64,000 bases of DNA from RGIG529 sp050950425 (GTDB lineage Bacteria > Bacillota > Clostridia > Oscillospirales > Oscillospiraceae): positions 248,001 through 312,000 of the forward strand of contig JBMNHO010000002.1 of assembly GCA_050950425.1 (NCBI GenBank), given 5' to 3'. This document shows, one piece after another, positions 1 through 9,020 of the stretch. The translations under genes were made by a program, and so were the position numbers. Each line of letters begins with the position of its first letter. Positions within the stretch are counted from its first letter, which is position 1. Under the pieces are notes generated by a model, which had not been told where the DNA came from, made no database searches, and saw only the letters and a list, made by a program, of their open reading frames with translations.

Positions 1-838
1 TCATACCTGACCATTTTCAACCTCCTGCAAAAGAGCTTGCACCATATTCTTAAAAACAAATACTCGGTATTCTCCGGAGCCCTCCGCATCGCTGTACACG
101 GGTCCCGGCAGCAATTTTGTCGCTTGATCCGCACGGTCGGCATAGGACAACGTGCGATCATTGAAAACGGCTTCCATTTCGGCGCTTCTAAAAGGGTAAG
201 GGCAAACACCGGAGAATGCGGCACGTAACTTGCCATCTTTTACAAGGGCGGCCATGCTCACAAGGGGGTAATCTATTTTTTCATTCGTTGTCCGTTTCAC
301 ATGGAAATGCGGCGCTCCAAGCGCCCACCCCGGCACATGCAGCTGCACGATCAATTCATCCGGACTTTGCTTCATACGTCCTTGAAACACGCTCTGAAAG
401 GGTACTGTGCGCAAGCCCCGGCCTCCAAACAAGGAGATGGCTGCGTCCGAAAGCAGCAGCGGCAGACTTGTTTCCCTGTAAATAATGGTTCCGCACACAT
501 TGCCCCCAGTGTGATCCTGCATTGGTTGGTGTGGTCTGCAATTCTCCCGCAAGCCAAGTTCAGCAGAGGAAACAGCTTGGACTCCTTTATTTGATTCAGG
601 TGCATGCGGCGCCTATGTGCAGCTCTTCATCGGCAATCGACAAGCCCTTGCATTCGGGAATCTTTTTGATATCAATCACAGCCCCGGGTTTTATGCTTCC
701 ATCCCGAGACATGGTAATGATCTCGCTGCCACCGGCATAATAGACAGGGTTTTTCCCCTCGCTTTGAAGCTGCACAAATGCCTCATACGCTTCATCCAGC
801 GTACTCGGCCGGCAATAAACAAAAATCAAACGGATCAT
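1..838 (-). pseudogene. Broken xanthine dehydrogenase FAD-binding subunit
   Basis: Remnant of the FAD subunit of a molybdenum hydroxylase (xanthine dehydrogenase type). The N-terminal part (838 down to about 600) keeps the FAD-site motif AGGSEI and PGAVIDIKKIP. The remainder, down to the TGA at 1-3, lies in other frames and contains the family motif ITLGGNVCGT and a C-terminal domain. At least two frameshifts are needed, near 600 and near 510. The ATG at 838 has a good ribosome site (AAGGAGG) and directly follows the molybdenum subunit, as in intact xdh operons. The 2Fe-2S subunit would be expected beyond the left edge. An intact protein would be about 270-290 residues. Identity is firm and function is lost. 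Confidence 0.85.
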
Positions 839-841
839 TTA

Positions 842-3163
842 TATCCTCCTTGACCAATCTCCAAATTCGCTCGGGTGTAAGGGGCAGAAAGGAAAGCTCT
901 TTCCCGAAAGCGATAGAAAGCGCGTTGCCCAGCGCAGCGGGGGATGCCGATGATACCGTGCTCGGCATAGCTGCGAACGCCATAGGGAGAATTCGTTTCC
1001 GGTGTTTCTACAAAGCCCACGCGGTACTCCGGTTCCTGCCCGATATGCAATAATTATAGGTCCGTAGGTTGGGCGCCTGCGGTATGCCTTTCTCGTTGTA
1101 CAAAAAAGCCTCCCGGCTGGCTAGGCTCACACCCATAGACATGCCCCCCCGCGATCAGCGCCCGCATCAGCTCCGGATGAATCGCTTTTCCAACATCCAT
1201 CACAGCGGATGCAGAAATAATGCGATACGAGAACGTGTTCAGATCCGCCTCAATCTCTATCACCTGCGCGCCAAGGGTCCAGGCGGGGCCAGTCTTTCCC
1301 CTGCCGGTTTGCGGGTCAAGCATACATAGGCCTTTCAGCATAAAACCGCCGCGCCCCAGAGCCGGCTCTCCCAATGACTCTCCCTCGGTGGATTTGTACC
1401 CCTGCGCAATATCCTGGAACGCGATGAACGTTCCGGGATGCATTTTGGGGAACACACGTCCGTTTTTTACCTCAATCTCTTCCGGAAGGCATCCGAACGC
1501 TTCGGCTCCGTTTTGCCGCAGCTGCCGAATCAAGTCATCTGCCGCGCGCATAACCGCATGCCCGCCATATACTCCGTGAGGCTGGCAACTGTTTTCCAAT
1601 GCTCCGGCGCCGTTTGCGTATCCACAGTAAAACACAACATGAACCTGCTCGGGGTCGATGCAAAGCCTTTCCGCTAAAATCAGCGCCAAATTCGTTTGCC
1701 CGCCCGATCCCATCTCCACCACTCCGGTGTTCAGGTTGACACTTCCGTCCGAATTAAAGGTGATCATGGCGCCGGAAACGGCATCGGTGGGCGGGTTCTC
1801 TGTTTTCCATAAGCAGGCCACGCCTTTTGCGCGCACAACGTCTTGCTTGATGACGGTAGCCTGTCCGCCGTCCCATTCAGAAAGTGACTTTACCTTGTTC
1901 AGACATTCCGTCAGATTCCCCATCAAGCTGTCTGTACAGACAACCTGCGTAGGGGTTAAACTGCCCGAGTGAATGGCATTTTGAATCCGCAATTCCAACG
2001 GATCAAGCCCGCACTTGTGGGCCAGTATATCCATCATGCGCTCCATGCAAAAGGTATAAGATTCATGGGCAAAGCTCCGATAGGAGGTTGCATAGGTATG
2101 ATTGGTATAAACGCACAGAGCGTCGCAGCTTAAATGTTCCAGATGATAGGGGCCTGTACAATCCACGGCAATGGCTTTGGCCATATAGGGCGAGATGTCG
2201 GTATAAGCTCCGCAGTCAAGCCGATAGGTCATCTCAGCGGCCCAAGGATTCCCGCCCGATTGGCCCCCAGCTTAATCTCTGCCTCTAATCCGATCCGCCC
2301 GGGTGCGGAAGCCATATCCTGTTCCCTTGGTATAATCAAACGAACTGCCTTCCCGCCACGCTGCGCGAGGCCAGAAACGCCAGTATCTCCAAAAACACGG
2401 GAGATTTCCCTCCAAAGCCGCCACCGACAAAAGGAACCTTAACCTGTATCTGTCCGGATGGGATCAGGAACGCGTTTGCAATCTGTTCCCTGACCGCATA
2501 GGGAGACTGGGATGCTGTCGTAATGGTGATACGGCCATCCGAAGAAATTTCGGCACGGGCGGTCCGCACCTCCATGGCCAGATGATCAGAAGGCGGCACG
2601 GAAAATCGGTGCCGCACAATGACGTCGCACTGGGTGAACGCCTGCTTTGAATCGCCTTTGCGTATTTGATAGCGGCTGGCTATATTGGTTCCCCCCTCGG
2701 GATACACGTCAGCCATGGTCTTTTGATATCCGTCGGATTTCTGATGCACCAAAACAGCTCCGTCTGCCAGTGACTGAGAGGGCGTTAGAACAAAAGGGAG
2801 CGGCGCATATTCCACTTCAATCAGCCGGACAGCCCGTTCAGCGGTTGGTTCATCCTGTGCAACCACCAGCGCTACCCGGCTCTCCCGCATAGCGCACAAC
2901 ATCCCTTGCCAGCGCGGGTCGATCCAAGACCAACGGCCCAAATAGCTCGGGGCATTGTGCTCCCGTTAAAACAGATTCACCCCTTGGACTGCAAGTGCTT
3001 TGGAAATATCGATACGCTGAATGACGGCATGGGCGCATGTGCTGGTCAGAAGCCTTGCAGAAAGTATGCCCGTAGCAGGTAAATCATCGGTATAATCCGC
3101 GTTTCCGGTTACCTTGTCCCAGGCATCCTTGCGTTCTATACTTTTCCCGATTGCGAAATGCAT
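842..3163 (-). pseudogene. Broken xanthine dehydrogenase molybdenum-binding subunit
   Basis: Remnant of the large molybdopterin-binding subunit. Reading right to left, recognisable blocks are the N-terminal GKSIERKDAWDKVTGNADYTDD, split here as GKSIERKDAW and KVTGNADYTDD, then YAGE/VALVVAQDEPTAERA, the cofactor motif FVGGGFGGKSP, GVVEMGSGGQTN, and a C-terminal TNSPYGVRSYAEHGIIG. These blocks sit in different frames, with shifts near 2970, 2880, 2355, 2230, 1050 and 940. A start at 3163 is favoured by a purine-rich ribosome site (GGTAGGTGG). Six shifts in about 2.3 kb, while most genes elsewhere in the window are intact, point to genuine decay rather than sequencing error. The substrate of the ancestral enzyme cannot be told from this. 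Confidence 0.85.
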
Positions 3164-3309
3164 CTGTCCGCCACCTACCTTTCGTTTTATTACTAAGTCT
3201 TTCCACTGAATATGTAATTTATCCAATGACAGGTGCGTTCCTTGAATGTTTCGCAGATTTCATGGGACAAGCGGTTAAAAAATTGGATCGTGAATTTCTT
3301 TAAACAAAA

Positions 3310-3342
3310 ACCAGCCGCAATAAAAATACAATTGCAGCTGGT
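3310..3342 (-). terminator. Hairpin downstream of the patatin remnant
   Basis: The arms 3310-3321 (ACCAGCCGCAAT) and 3331-3342 (ATTGCAGCTGGT) pair with one mismatch. On the minus strand the stem is followed by a T-rich run, so it fits an intrinsic terminator for the leftward patatin remnant. Confidence 0.55.
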
Positions 3343-3434
3343 CAGTCGCGCTTTCCGCCTCGTTATCATAAAAGGGCCGCCGACTCCCGTATGAAGGGCG
3401 AGCCGCCGATATATGAGCCTGAAGTTTTGGCCTT

Positions 3435-4380
3435 TCAATTATTTTTCAAGGTTCGGCAGATCCTATCAATTGTCATGGATTGCCTCATTATTTCTTGCCG
3501 GGCAATCGACTCCAGCTTCCGAATGTTCTGATCGCTTGCATCATCCATTTTCGCGGCATCCTCCTCCAACTGCACTTGAAAACGTATGTAATTTTTTCTT
3601 CCCACCAACGACAGCATCTGGTAATCGACCGTTGCGCTGGACGAGTTTAACATTACGCTGCTGATGGGTACGGCCCAGTCTATGACCCCCCCAATTGTAA
3701 ACATCAGAGCAGGGTCGGTTGTGCTCCTGCAACCCGGTGCCAAGGGACACGACCAGAAAATCATCTTCTTCAGGGTACATCCTGCGCGCCTGCGTATACG
3801 CGCATAGAGCCGGGTTGCACGCAAACACGCCGCCGTCAACCATGCAGTGCCCTTCCATTACAAGGGGCGGAAAATAGGTTGGTGCGGCGATGGTCGCTCT
3901 GACAACCTGCGTCAGCAACGGATCGTCCACGGGGTTGCGATGCTGCTTGGCATATGACGTTTTAAAGAACCACGGTGTGCTGCTGGACATGTCGTAAGCC
4001 GTAATAAGGACCTCTGTCAGCGTTGTATGCAGCCGTTTGGTTCGAGATATTGCCCCAACATTTTCTCTATCTTTCTTGGGGAATAAATGGGCTGATCAGG
4101 CCCCCCAGCGTTGTGACCATACGCAGCACGCTTTTGTGAAAGATCGCTCCGCCGTGTTCAAAATAGGCGCTGCACACCTCTTCCGCGGAATATTTCGGTT
4201 TTCCCTTGTTGTCTGGAACCGTGAGCGTGGCGGCGAGGATTCCGCCGGTGGATGTGCCTGCAATGATGTCAAACAACGCGCAGATTGGCCTTCCGGTTCT
4301 CTTTTCAAATTCAATTAAAAATGTAGCCGGAATGACACCCGGATGCCCCGCCGTCAATGGATAAGATTGAACCATGCCGT
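3435..4380 (-). pseudogene. Broken patatin-like phospholipase
   Basis: A serine-lipase-like acyl hydrolase of the patatin family, now frameshifted. The nucleophile elbow GTSTGG lies near 4250 and the catalytic Asp motif DGGVFACNPA near 3835. An ILSIDGG block, the glycine-rich oxyanion motif, is readable near 4345 in a shifted frame. Frame changes are needed near 4345, 4066 and 3720 to join the parts, ending in a helical, charged tail with TAA at 3435. An intact protein would be about 310 residues. It was probably a cytosolic or membrane-associated lipid hydrolase. Its neighbours are also decayed. Confidence 0.8.
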
Positions 4381-4852
4381 GTCCGCCTTTCGTTCATAAT
4401 CCGCGCATCAGATTCTGTTCTTTTTCAGCGTCTAAATCTGCTCTTGCGAACACTCGTTTCGGAAGAAAGCCATGCGAGCCGCACCCTTGCAACCGGGCCA
4501 AGACCGTTCCTGATGGTTTTATCTGCATCGGCATAAAAAATGCCGGTCTTTTTGCCATGGGTGGAAAAGTACTGACATCAGTCCAATGGTTGTCTCTGTT
4601 TTATTCCTTCTGCTTCCGGCCGCGCGTCAGCAGAACGCATATCCGTTCCTCCAAACAAGTCGATTCGTTTCCATTATATGTTTGCACAAGTAAATCAGTA
4701 CTGCAAGCCGAAAATAGAGACCCCCCTGCACCTGCATGCTAGATAGCAAAATCACTTTCCTTGTTGCGGATAAATCAGGAGCGGAATATACTGTTAAGGA
4801 AAGCCGGCTATGACCAGCCTGTGCTTATCTGATGAAAATGGAGAGATTGAAT
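4381..4852. other. Intergenic stretch, no convincing gene
   Basis: Open frames here have no ribosome site and an amino-acid composition typical of antisense or random translation. No RNA gene or clear repeat was seen. A ribosome site (GGAGAG) near 4840-4845 belongs to the broken small gene that follows. Confidence 0.5.
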
Positions 4853-5150
4853 ATGCCTATTATGCCGCCTAAACCGATCAGTCGCTGTCAGGCGATTACC
4901 GATATTATTGAGTCCGTAGCGCAGGAACAAGCCGCGCTGGGCTGCGTTCTGGTGCAGAGTGCAATAAATTGAATAAATTGATTTCCATCTCCTGTCTTTG
5001 CCCTGTGATCTTCTGAAGGCAAATCGAAGTGTCGAACGGGTAATAAATGCCGGTGTCCCGTCTGGAAATGATTCTCCTGTCAAAACTCGAGTTGTTTGAA
5101 GACTGCCTCTGTTCTTGTCCGCCCCATCCGATGTCTGTCGAGGCAGAATA
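4853..5150 (+). pseudogene. Degraded small gene related to the next gene's C-terminus
   Basis: An ATG at 4853 with a ribosome site opens a 39-residue frame (MPIMPPKPISRCQ, then ITDIIESVAQEQAALG) ending at TGA 4970-4972. The reading then continues in shifted frames as NKLNKLI, DLLKANRSVERVINAGV and RLEMILLSKLELFEDCLC, up to TAA near 5150. Spliced together, this has the order ESVA-hydrophobic helix-LNAE-like-LLxANxSV-LExxLxxKLEL. The intact protein encoded downstream has the same order near residues 290-365. It is therefore a frameshifted paralogue of that domain, once about 95 residues long. Its function is not known. Confidence 0.55.
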
Positions 5151-5158
5151 AACCATAA

Positions 5159-5196
5159 CCGCAGGGAGGTGCGATCGGGTTCGCACCTCCCTGCGG
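5159..5196. terminator. Perfect 16-bp hairpin between the two related genes
   Basis: The arms 5159-5174 and 5181-5196 are exact inverted complements (CCGCAGGGAGGTGCGA and its reverse complement) around a 6-base loop. There is no strong T-run, only ACAAAAACA, so it may be a terminator of the broken small gene or an mRNA-stabilising or regulatory hairpin 48 bases ahead of the next gene. Confidence 0.6.
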
Positions 5197-5243
5197 ACAA
5201 AAACACCGGTTTGAAAAGACCGGTCCAGCGAGGAGTGATAACT

Positions 5244-6278
5244 ATAATCAAAATACAATCTGAAATCTCGCTTGCAAGCGCCTGTCCTGTCCGATATCGA
5301 GGAATCGCCTCGAACGGCTGTTGTTTTTTTTTAATCACACAAGGGTCTCAGGCAGTCATTCAGCTAGATCGCTGTTTCCGTGAAACGGGGTGTTTTCCGA
5401 CCTGTCGGTGTTACACGTCACTATGTTATGACCCATGCATGTGTTGCTTTTGGGCCTCTGACGGTCGATCCCCTTCTGTATTGTATCAATTGGATGCGTG
5501 CTTTCGTGAGGTAAATTTCGTCCGATTACGGGATGCGAAAACCGGCGCGGGGGTAGGTGTAATCACCGGTATCAGCTATGACTGCAAGGAAAAAAGTTTG
5601 CTCCTGGCCGCCGCGATTGGGCTGGTCTGGGTATCCATCAGAGGTAACAAAGGCTTCGTGACTTGTACTCATAAAACCAACCGATGGGTTGTTGGTGCGA
5701 TCGCCGCGGAGCATCACTATTTCTACTGTTATCTCGCCGAAGACAGGCAGATGATTCGTTGCTGCCTGAGGAACGGAAAAACTCTATGGGAGCGCCGTGT
5801 TCCGAAGGATTTGTATGTGGATGCAGCTGTTTTTGCTTGTAGCCCCCGAAAAAACGGAAGGTGCTGCCTGTTTGTTTTGGCATCAAAACACTGTTGCTAC
5901 CCTTATGTTCTGGAATGTGTTCCGGTCGATGGCGCTTTTGATCCTGATCTGTGCTGTCAATGCAAGCCGAAGCCCCCTCACCCTGAACCGAAACCGTGCG
6001 AGGATCTGTTGGAATCTGTCGCTTTGATGCAGATGGCAATCTCAAATATCCTTAACGCTGAGGCGGAGAAGTTGCAAAGAACAATAGCGGCCACCGACGA
6101 CCCCGATATCCTTCTTGAGGCCAACCGTTCTGTCAACCGCACTGTAATCAGCGCCACATTTTTGGAGCAGGTTCTTTATCAAAAATTAGAATTGATACAG
6201 GAGCTCTGCGACCCATGTAAACCGGAAACCCCTCGCAGTCCAATGCAAACAGGGTCAGAAGTCTTCTGCTGTGAATAA
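5244..6278 (+). CDS. Cys-rich repeat protein of unknown function, ATA at the expected start
   Basis: The product is about 344 residues with more than 20 cysteines and many CC pairs. The first 230 residues consist of repeated segments of about 40 residues of the type YRGIASNGCCFFL, then IQLDRCF, then YDPCMCCFWAS. This is reminiscent of short beta-propeller blades. A Cys/Pro-rich linker (CKPKPPHPEPKPC) precedes a helical domain with ESVALMQMAISNILNAEAEK and FLEQVLYQKLELI. No signal peptide is seen. AGGAG at 5231-5235 is ideally spaced for a start at 5244, but that codon is ATA. The GTG at 5235 overlaps the ribosome site. Either ATA is used weakly or the start ATG has mutated. The composition would suit a spore-surface protein, but that is inference. 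Confidence 0.6.
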   Translation: MIKIQSEISLASACPVRYRGIASNGCCFFLITQGSQAVIQLDRCFRETGCFPTCRCYTSLCYDPCMCCFWASDGRSPSVLYQLDACFREVNFVRLRDAKTGAGVGVITGISYDCKEKSLLLAAAIGLVWVSIRGNKGFVTCTHKTNRWVVGAIAAEHHYFYCYLAEDRQMIRCCLRNGKTLWERRVPKDLYVDAAVFACSPRKNGRCCLFVLASKHCCYPYVLECVPVDGAFDPDLCCQCKPKPPHPEPKPCEDLLESVALMQMAISNILNAEAEKLQRTIAATDDPDILLEANRSVNRTVISATFLEQVLYQKLELIQELCDPCKPETPRSPMQTGSEVFCCE

Positions 6279-6306
6279 CTCTTAGCCACGTGGCTTGCGA
6301 ATATAA

Positions 6307-6343
6307 AGTTCTGGGAAAGGTTAACCCGCCATTTCCCAGAACT
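6307..6343. terminator. Terminator-like hairpin
   Basis: The arms 6307-6318 (AGTTCTGGGAAA) and 6332-6343 are perfect inverted repeats of 12 bp. The hairpin lies between the Cys-rich gene and the convergent sensor kinase gene and could serve both. Confidence 0.65.
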
Positions 6344-6464
6344 TGTTTATGAATGTCCTTGCAACATTGCTTCAAACAACGACCCATACCAGCTGCTCCG
6401 CAAAAAAGCAAACCAAAAAACAGGCGCCAACGGCGGCTTGCAGAGGGGCGTGAAATCCTTGTCC

Positions 6465-7553
6465 CTAAGTGTTTTCGGTTTTTCCCATAAGCTTCTTTTT
6501 CAAAGGTAAACGGATGGTAAAGCACGTACCCCTTCCCAGCCGGCTTTCAACAAAGACACTGCCATTTGCAAAGTCGATTATTTTTTTAACAATGGAGAGT
6601 CCCAAGCCGTTCCCTTCGGTGGACCTTGAAAAGTCTGTCTGATAAAACTTGTCGAACATCCGCTTTCTTGTTTCGTCATCCAGTCCGGATCCTGGATTGA
6701 AAAGCTTAAAAACAGCCGCATCATCAACAGCAGCCAGCGATACGGCAATCGTTCCGTATTCCGGCGTGAATTTAACTGCGTTTTCCAGCAAATTCACCCA
6801 TACGTGCTGCAATATTTCCTCATTTGCTTCAATCTGAATTGTTTCGAGGCGGATATCAAGATTTAACTCCTTTTTGGAGATTTGCGGCTCAAGCAGCAAG
6901 ATTGATCTGCGGATCTGTTCATCCAGAAAAAACGTATTTTTATGGATTTTGATATCCGTGTTCTCAAGCTTTGTCAGCAAAAGCATATTGCTGGATAGGC
7001 GTGTCAAACGTTCCGTTTCCGCAATGATGATATCCAAATATTTCTCGCGCTGTTCCAACGCCAGGCTGTTTTTTTTGAGCTGTCGGGCAAACCCGCGAAT
7101 GGAGACCACCGGCGTTTTGAACTCATGGGATATGTTGCTGACAAAATCATCACGCATTTTTTCAGTACAGGAAAGCTCCTGCGCCATCTCATTGAAGCTC
7201 TCGGCAAGGGCCTCCATTTCCCTTGGCCCCCGCACCTTAACCCGAATGTCGAAATTTCCCTTTGCGATCTCGCTTGTCGCGGCAGTCAGCACTACGAGGG
7301 GGTGCAAAAGCATTTCTCCGCCCAATATGGACAAGATTGTGCCAATCAGCAAACTGACAGCCAAAATAAAGATCAAAAGCACAGGAAACCGGTTCGCTGA
7401 TAAAGGGGGAAGGATCTTGATGTTGACAAGAAAAACCGAGATGCCGCCTGCGATGACGATACTGATCAGCAAGATTATAAATATGAAGATAACCAGCCAT
7501 AAAAGCGTCGATATTTTTTGCTTTCTGCTGATCTTTCCTTTATCATTGATCAT
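6465..7553 (-). CDS. Two-component sensor histidine kinase
   Basis: A 362-residue membrane histidine kinase. Two hydrophobic segments (about residues 15-40 and 55-78) flank a very short extracellular loop, so it may sense within the membrane. A HAMP linker follows (about 80-130), then a HisKA box SNISHEFKTPVVS with the phospho-accepting His, and an HATPase domain with N, G1 and G2 boxes (VNLLENAVKF, GNGLGLSIVKKII). The layout is that of small EnvZ/BaeS-like kinases. It overlaps the regulator gene by 11 bases and both are read leftward. It presumably phosphorylates that regulator and controls the divergent HdeD-like/P-type ATPase pair, by position only. Confidence 0.9.
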   Translation of the reverse strand: MINDKGKISRKQKISTLLWLVIFIFIILLISIVIAGGISVFLVNIKILPPLSANRFPVLLIFILAVSLLIGTILSILGGEMLLHPLVVLTAATSEIAKGNFDIRVKVRGPREMEALAESFNEMAQELSCTEKMRDDFVSNISHEFKTPVVSIRGFARQLKKNSLALEQREKYLDIIIAETERLTRLSSNMLLLTKLENTDIKIHKNTFFLDEQIRRSILLLEPQISKKELNLDIRLETIQIEANEEILQHVWVNLLENAVKFTPEYGTIAVSLAAVDDAAVFKLFNPGSGLDDETRKRMFDKFYQTDFSRSTEGNGLGLSIVKKIIDFANGSVFVESRLGRGTCFTIRLPLKKKLMGKTENT

Positions 7554-8220
7554 GCTTTACCGCCTTGTAGCCAAGGCCGCGAATCGTAACAATATCAAAC
7601 TCCGGCCATGCACCAAACCGCTCCCGCAGACGCCCGATATGGACACTGACGGTGTGATCGTCTGTTTGAGAATCATATCCCCATATTTCGTCCATCAGCT
7701 GCATTCTGGTAAACACTATATCGGGGTAACTAAGCAGCTTGTAAAGCAGCATAAATTCTTTTTGCGGAAGCGTCGTCCGCTCAGTCCCTCGATTTACCGT
7801 TAACGTATCATAATTGAGCGTGACGCTCCCTATTTTAATTTTTCTATCATTGGCGATTTTTGCCCGCCGCAGCAAGGCCCGCACCCGCAAGATCAGCTCC
7901 TCTTCATCTATCGGCTTCACCATGTAGTCGTCTGTTCCAACGATGAAACCTTTTCGCTTGTCCTTTATGGTTTCCTTCGCCGTCGCCATCAAGATCGGAA
8001 AATCATAACCCGCTTCTCTCAATTGCTCTGTTAAAGTATATCCATCCATACCGGGCATCATGATGTCTGTAATCATTAAATCGATATGTTGGTGATCAAT
8101 AATGTCCAAAGCCTCCTGCGCGTTTTCCGCTAATACCGGCGTGTACTGCGCATCTGACAATACCGCTGCCATTAGAAGTCGGGTGTTTGCGTGATCCTCT
8201 ACCACAAGGATTGTAAGCAT
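7543..8220 (-). CDS. OmpR-family response regulator
   Basis: A 225-residue response regulator. The start at 8220 is preceded by AAAGGAGGAGG, which beats an upstream in-frame ATG. The receiver domain begins ILVVEDHANTRLL, carries the phospho-Asp in LMITDIMMPGMDGY, and has the conserved Lys in YMVKPIDEEEL. The C-terminal winged-helix domain (about 130-225) ends with HTVSVHIGRLRERF and IRGLGYKA. It is the partner of the adjacent kinase. The inverted repeat in the intergenic region just upstream may be its own binding site and that of the divergent transport pair. Confidence 0.92.
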   Translation of the reverse strand: MLTILVVEDHANTRLLMAAVLSDAQYTPVLAENAQEALDIIDHQHIDLMITDIMMPGMDGYTLTEQLREAGYDFPILMATAKETIKDKRKGFIVGTDDYMVKPIDEEELILRVRALLRRAKIANDRKIKIGSVTLNYDTLTVNRGTERTTLPQKEFMLLYKLLSYPDIVFTRMQLMDEIWGYDSQTDDHTVSVHIGRLRERFGAWPEFDIVTIRGLGYKAVKHDQ

Positions 8221-8284
8221 AAAGGCACCTCCTCCTTTTGATTCATCTGTTTTGTTTGCGGACAATGAGTATACCCCTCCAATG

Positions 8285-8331
8285 TCAACTCAACTTCAAT
8301 TGAAATATATTGTTCGTTGAGATTGAGTTGA
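8285..8331. promoter_or_regulatory. Inverted repeat in the divergent promoter region
   Basis: TCAACTCAA at 8285-8293 and TTGAGTTGA at 8323-8331 are perfect inverted repeats centred between the response-regulator gene and the HdeD-like gene. GTTGAG also repeats directly at about 10-base spacing. This is a plausible operator for the adjacent OmpR-type regulator, by position and symmetry only. Confidence 0.4.
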
Positions 8332-8429
8332 TGTTGCCATTGTATCATATGTCTTAACATGGTTCATATTGTGGGTGGCAATAAACGTAGAAAATAAATC
8401 AAACAAATCAAAGGAGAAGAGGATGTATT

Positions 8430-9005
8430 ATGAAAAAGATATATAACATGACAAAATGGCTTATGTTGGTTTCTGGCATTTTAATCGTTGTTCTTGGCAT
8501 TACGATGCTGTTTACACCGCTCGAAAACCTTGTCACATTGGCGCTTTTCATTGGGATTTCCATGCTCATCTCAGGCGTTGGTGAAATCGTTTCCTTTTGC
8601 AGCGAAGAAAAAGGGCATCGCTCCCCTTGGATGCTGGCAAATGGGGTGATCTCGACATTGTTCGGCGTTTGGACCATATTCGGGCGCGGCGTTGCCGCAT
8701 TGGTTGTTCTGCTCCCGTTTATATTTGCCGCATGGGTTATGTTTTCAGGGATCACCCGAATCGTCGGGTCGGTTTCTTTGAAAGAAGAGGGATACCGTCA
8801 ATGGGGATGGTTGCTGGCGTTCGGAATTGTGGGCGCTGTGTTCGGTTTTCTGCTTCTGTTTGCTCCAGTTTTATCTGCCTTCGTGGTGTCTGTTTCCATC
8901 GCATGCATGCTCATTGCTTATGGAATCAACAATATCATTTTGTTTTTCCGCATGAAGAAAATAGGAGAACAGATTCGTGAACGTATAAATAACTTGTATC
9001 AGTAA
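8430..9005 (+). CDS. HdeD-like (DUF308) membrane protein
   Basis: A 191-residue integral membrane protein with about six hydrophobic segments in paired form, for example LMLVSGILIVVLGITML and ALFIGISMLISGVGEI. The later pair repeats this pattern (WLLAFGIVGAVFGFLLLF). This matches the HdeD/DUF308 family, linked to acid stress in enterobacteria but of unknown role in Firmicutes. A good ribosome site (AAAGGAGAAGAGG) precedes the ATG. It ends 15 bases before the P-type ATPase start, so the two are almost certainly co-transcribed. Confidence 0.85.
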   Translation: MKKIYNMTKWLMLVSGILIVVLGITMLFTPLENLVTLALFIGISMLISGVGEIVSFCSEEKGHRSPWMLANGVISTLFGVWTIFGRGVAALVVLLPFIFAAWVMFSGITRIVGSVSLKEEGYRQWGWLLAFGIVGAVFGFLLLFAPVLSAFVVSVSIACMLIAYGINNIILFFRMKKIGEQIRERINNLYQ

Positions 9006-9020
9006 AGGATGAGGTTTTTG

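Noticed and set aside
4374..4742. Open frame of 122 codons on the plus strand
   Set aside because: No ribosome site, irregular composition, and it begins antisense to the patatin start region.
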